A stretch of DNA of 64,000 nt, taken from Cyanobacteria bacterium TGS_CYA1 (GTDB lineage: Bacteria; Cyanobacteriota; Vampirovibrionia; Obscuribacterales; Obscuribacteraceae). Below are positions 62,022 to 64,000 of this stretch, piece by piece (the stretch's first letter is position 1; the number at the start of each line of letters is the position of its first letter). The notes beneath the pieces are model-generated. The model ran no database searches. It saw only the letters and a program-made list of their open reading frames with translations, and was not told where the DNA came from. A program made the translations under genes and the position numbers. The stretch spans positions 243,230 to 307,229 of the forward strand of contig JAHCIQ010000005.1 in assembly GCA_026129135.1 (NCBI GenBank), in the 5' to 3' direction.

Positions 62022-63263
62022 ATGAAAACCACTGAAAAAACCAAAGAAATCCCTGCCGATGTAATGGCAGAAGCCGAGGAGCTTGCACGCGGGGCAGAAA
62101 TTTTGCCCAACGGTGCTCGTGGCCTGGCAGAAAAAATAATGGAAGTGCGAGCTGAGGGTCGCGTTCTGCGGGCCAAGCTCGGCATCGACCCGACATCGTC
62201 TGACTTGCACCTGGGACATTCGGTCGTCTTTCGCAAACTGCGCCGCTTTCAAGAATATGGTCATCAGGTGGTTTTAATCATTGGCGGCTTTACAGCGCAG
62301 ATTGGAGACCCTTCTGGTCGTAATGCCACCCGTCCCCAACTCACTCGCGAAGCGGTAGAAGAATACGCAAAGACTTATATCGAGCAGATGGGTGCCATTT
62401 TAGATATTTCCAAAATCGAGTTGGTAAATAACGCCGACTGGCTTGCTCCGCTCACTTTTAAAGATTTGCTTGGTCTTGCAAGCAAAGTGACAGTCAATCA
62501 GATGCTGCAAAAAGAAGCCTTTGGCTCACGCATCGAAAATCAGCAGCCAGTATCCATGCACGAATTGTTTTATCCAATCATGCAGGGCTACGACTCGGTC
62601 GCAATCAAAGCCGACGTAGAACTTGGCGGAACTGATCAACGCTTCAACATTTTGCAAGGTCGCGAATTGCAAGGCTATTATGGCATGGGCACTCAAGTTG
62701 CATGCTTGCTGCCTCTGCTTGAAGGCACTGATGGCGTCAAGAAAATGTCCAAGTCTTACGACAACTATGTGGGACTGAAAGAGGCTCCCAAAGACATGTT
62801 CGGCAAGGTGATGCGAATCCCGGACAATTTCATCATCAAGTATTATGAGCTTACATCAACGCTTACAGGCGCAGAAATAGACGAAATAAAAAAATCGCTC
62901 GAATCTGGTGCCAACCCAATGGAAGCCAAACGTCGCCTGGCAGCTCAAATAGTCAGACAATACCATGGCGAAGACGAAGCACAAAAAGCTCTCGACGACT
63001 GGCAAATAGTGCACAGCGAACGCCAACTCCCCACAGACATCGAAGAACACAAGGTGGAATCACCAATTCTTTTGTTCAAAGCTCTGGTCGAAACTGGCTT
63101 AGCCACAGGATCTGGTGCAGCCAAAAGACTGGTCAGCGACGGCGGTGTCAAGCTGGATGGCGAACAAGCAAAAGATCCCAACCAGGAAATAACGCTCAAA
63201 GCTGGCGAATCAGTAGTTCTTCAAGCTGGACGCAGACGCTTCGTCAAACTCATTGCTAAATAA
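62022..63263 (+). CDS. tyrS: Tyrosyl-tRNA synthetase
   Basis: 413 residues. HLGH (63-66) and KMSKS (241-245) are intact, with IIGGFTAQIGDPSGRN and GYDSVAIKADVELGGTDQRF, the TyrRZ pattern. The last 60 residues form an S4 RNA-binding domain (AKRLVSDGGVKLDGEQAKDP). It charges tRNA-Tyr. It is divergent from leuS and followed 20 bases later by a GNAT gene. No T-box was recognised in the leader. Confidence 0.97.
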   Translation: MKTTEKTKEIPADVMAEAEELARGAEILPNGARGLAEKIMEVRAEGRVLRAKLGIDPTSSDLHLGHSVVFRKLRRFQEYGHQVVLIIGGFTAQIGDPSGRNATRPQLTREAVEEYAKTYIEQMGAILDISKIELVNNADWLAPLTFKDLLGLASKVTVNQMLQKEAFGSRIENQQPVSMHELFYPIMQGYDSVAIKADVELGGTDQRFNILQGRELQGYYGMGTQVACLLPLLEGTDGVKKMSKSYDNYVGLKEAPKDMFGKVMRIPDNFIIKYYELTSTLTGAEIDEIKKSLESGANPMEAKRRLAAQIVRQYHGEDEAQKALDDWQIVHSERQLPTDIEEHKVESPILLFKALVETGLATGSGAAKRLVSDGGVKLDGEQAKDPNQEITLKAGESVVLQAGRRRFVKLIAK

Positions 63264-63283
63264 TTCAACTTCAAGAGGGAAAA

Positions 63284-63823
63284 ATGACCCAAGCTGCAGT
63301 ATCTATTAAGTCTGAACAACAAAGTCAAATAGACGCCGTTCACGCCGTTATCAAAGCTGCTTTCAAGCAAGACAACGAAGTTGATCTGGTAAAACAATTA
63401 CGTGAAGCTAAAACATTCATTCCCGAATTATCCATGGTGGCATTAGTAGACGACAAAGTGGTCGGGCATGCCATGTTGAGCCCCGCTTTCATCGAGAAAG
63501 TCGACAGTGAGCGCATCGAAGTGCTGGCACTTGCACCAGTTGCTGTCCACCCCGATTATCAAAATCAAGGCATCGGCAAAAAGCTCATTAATAGCCTTCT
63601 TGCATTAACCGAAGTTCGTTTTGGCGATATCTATCGTGGCATCATCGTGCTTGGCGATTGCTCATATTATTCCAAATTTGGTTTTGTACAAGCAAGTCAA
63701 TTTGGTGTCTGCGCGCCATTCAAATGCGAAGCCAAAAACTTTATGGCTATGCCTATCACAAATAACGCGCTGGCAAACTGCCAGGGTGAAGTCGTTTATC
63801 CTGCCGCATTTTCAAACGTCTAA
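63284..63823 (+). CDS. GNAT-family N-acetyltransferase (YhbS-like)
   Basis: 179 residues, preceded by AGAGGGAAAA. Motif A is VLALAPVAVHPDYQNQGIGK, with the QNQGIG coenzyme A loop, and VLGDCSYYSKFGF is the motif-B strand typical of the YhbS subgroup. The substrate is unknown; amino or tRNA/protein N-terminal substrates have been suggested for relatives. It is likely cotranscribed with tyrS. Confidence 0.85.
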   Translation: MTQAAVSIKSEQQSQIDAVHAVIKAAFKQDNEVDLVKQLREAKTFIPELSMVALVDDKVVGHAMLSPAFIEKVDSERIEVLALAPVAVHPDYQNQGIGKKLINSLLALTEVRFGDIYRGIIVLGDCSYYSKFGFVQASQFGVCAPFKCEAKNFMAMPITNNALANCQGEVVYPAAFSNV

Positions 63824-64000
63824 CCTTTAGCACTAAAACAAATACAAAAACTCACTATAAACAACCAGCATCTTTTTCGTTCGATTCGAGAAAAAGGAAA
63901 GTTGATCCCCTCGTGTTGCCTCAAAATAGAATCGTACTCTAACCAAACCGTTGCCTCATATATTTTCGTACCGGCGAAAATGTGTGAGTGTTAGATTGCA
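63824..64000. other. Terminal intergenic sequence
   Basis: 177 bases after the GNAT gene. AT-rich with no strong hairpin or open frame; no part of a further gene could be supported. Confidence 0.4.

Overview
The window reads as a chromosomal segment of a Gram-negative bacterium, most likely a non-photosynthetic relative of cyanobacteria (Vampirovibrionia/'Melainabacteria', Obscuribacter-like). This is inference. It rests on a cytochrome b that resembles plastid/cyanobacterial b6 fused to subunit IV, a GuaB3-type IMP-dehydrogenase-like protein, a small cyanobacterial-style DprA/SLOG protein, and nitrate respiration next to many TPR and sensory genes. No rRNA, tRNA, insertion sequence or CRISPR array was seen. 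Non-ATG starts (TTG) are fairly common.

Layout. 1-4836 (minus strand): a tightly packed surface-polysaccharide operon (aminotransferase, hexapeptide acyltransferase, GT-C membrane glycosyltransferase, two small secreted or membrane proteins). 5066-10127: a ribbon-helix-helix protein with a histone-H1-like tail, a GT9 heptosyltransferase, ndk and a PcrA/UvrD helicase with a glycine-rich linker. 10408-18141: SLOG protein, mraY, a large TPR protein, a histidine kinase and an HD-GYP response regulator in one run, then a DMT-family exporter. 18209-32360: the nitrate/NO block. It holds a RIC/YtfE iron-sulfur repair protein, an Rrf2 regulator, the operon narC-narG-narH-narJ-[narI::Rieske]-cytochrome b-cytochrome c, and two convergent NarK transporters. 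34071-39029: secreted, TPR and nuclease genes plus pyrE. 39157-48582: an accessory region with a phospholipase-C-like secreted protein, two 2OG-Fe dioxygenase paralogues, a Ser/Thr kinase with leucine-rich repeats beside a degenerate ThiF/E1-like protein, a C11 (clostripain-type) protease, an isochorismatase-like hydrolase, and two genes encoding an identical mature pilin-like protein behind different signal peptides. 48721-63823: mostly housekeeping (anmK, guaB3-like, HtrA protease, larB-larE, CapD/PglF-type dehydratase, pseudo-rhomboid, leuS, tyrS, GNAT).

The most unusual system is the nitrate reductase operon. The haem-b anchor NarI is fused in one polypeptide to a Tat-motif-bearing Rieske [2Fe-2S] domain. 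The next genes encode a b6-like cytochrome b with the PEWY quinol-site motif and a membrane-tethered cytochrome c, and a dihaem cytochrome c precedes narG. The gene set looks like a physical merger of a NarGHI nitrate reductase with a quinol:cytochrome c oxidoreductase (bc complex). A quasi-palindromic motif (ATAGGA-Y-A-N5-GTC-Y-GA) lies upstream of this operon, of narK2 and of the gene pair at 34412, suggesting a shared regulon. The adjacent Rrf2 protein is a candidate regulator and lacks the middle cysteine of the IscR cluster pattern.
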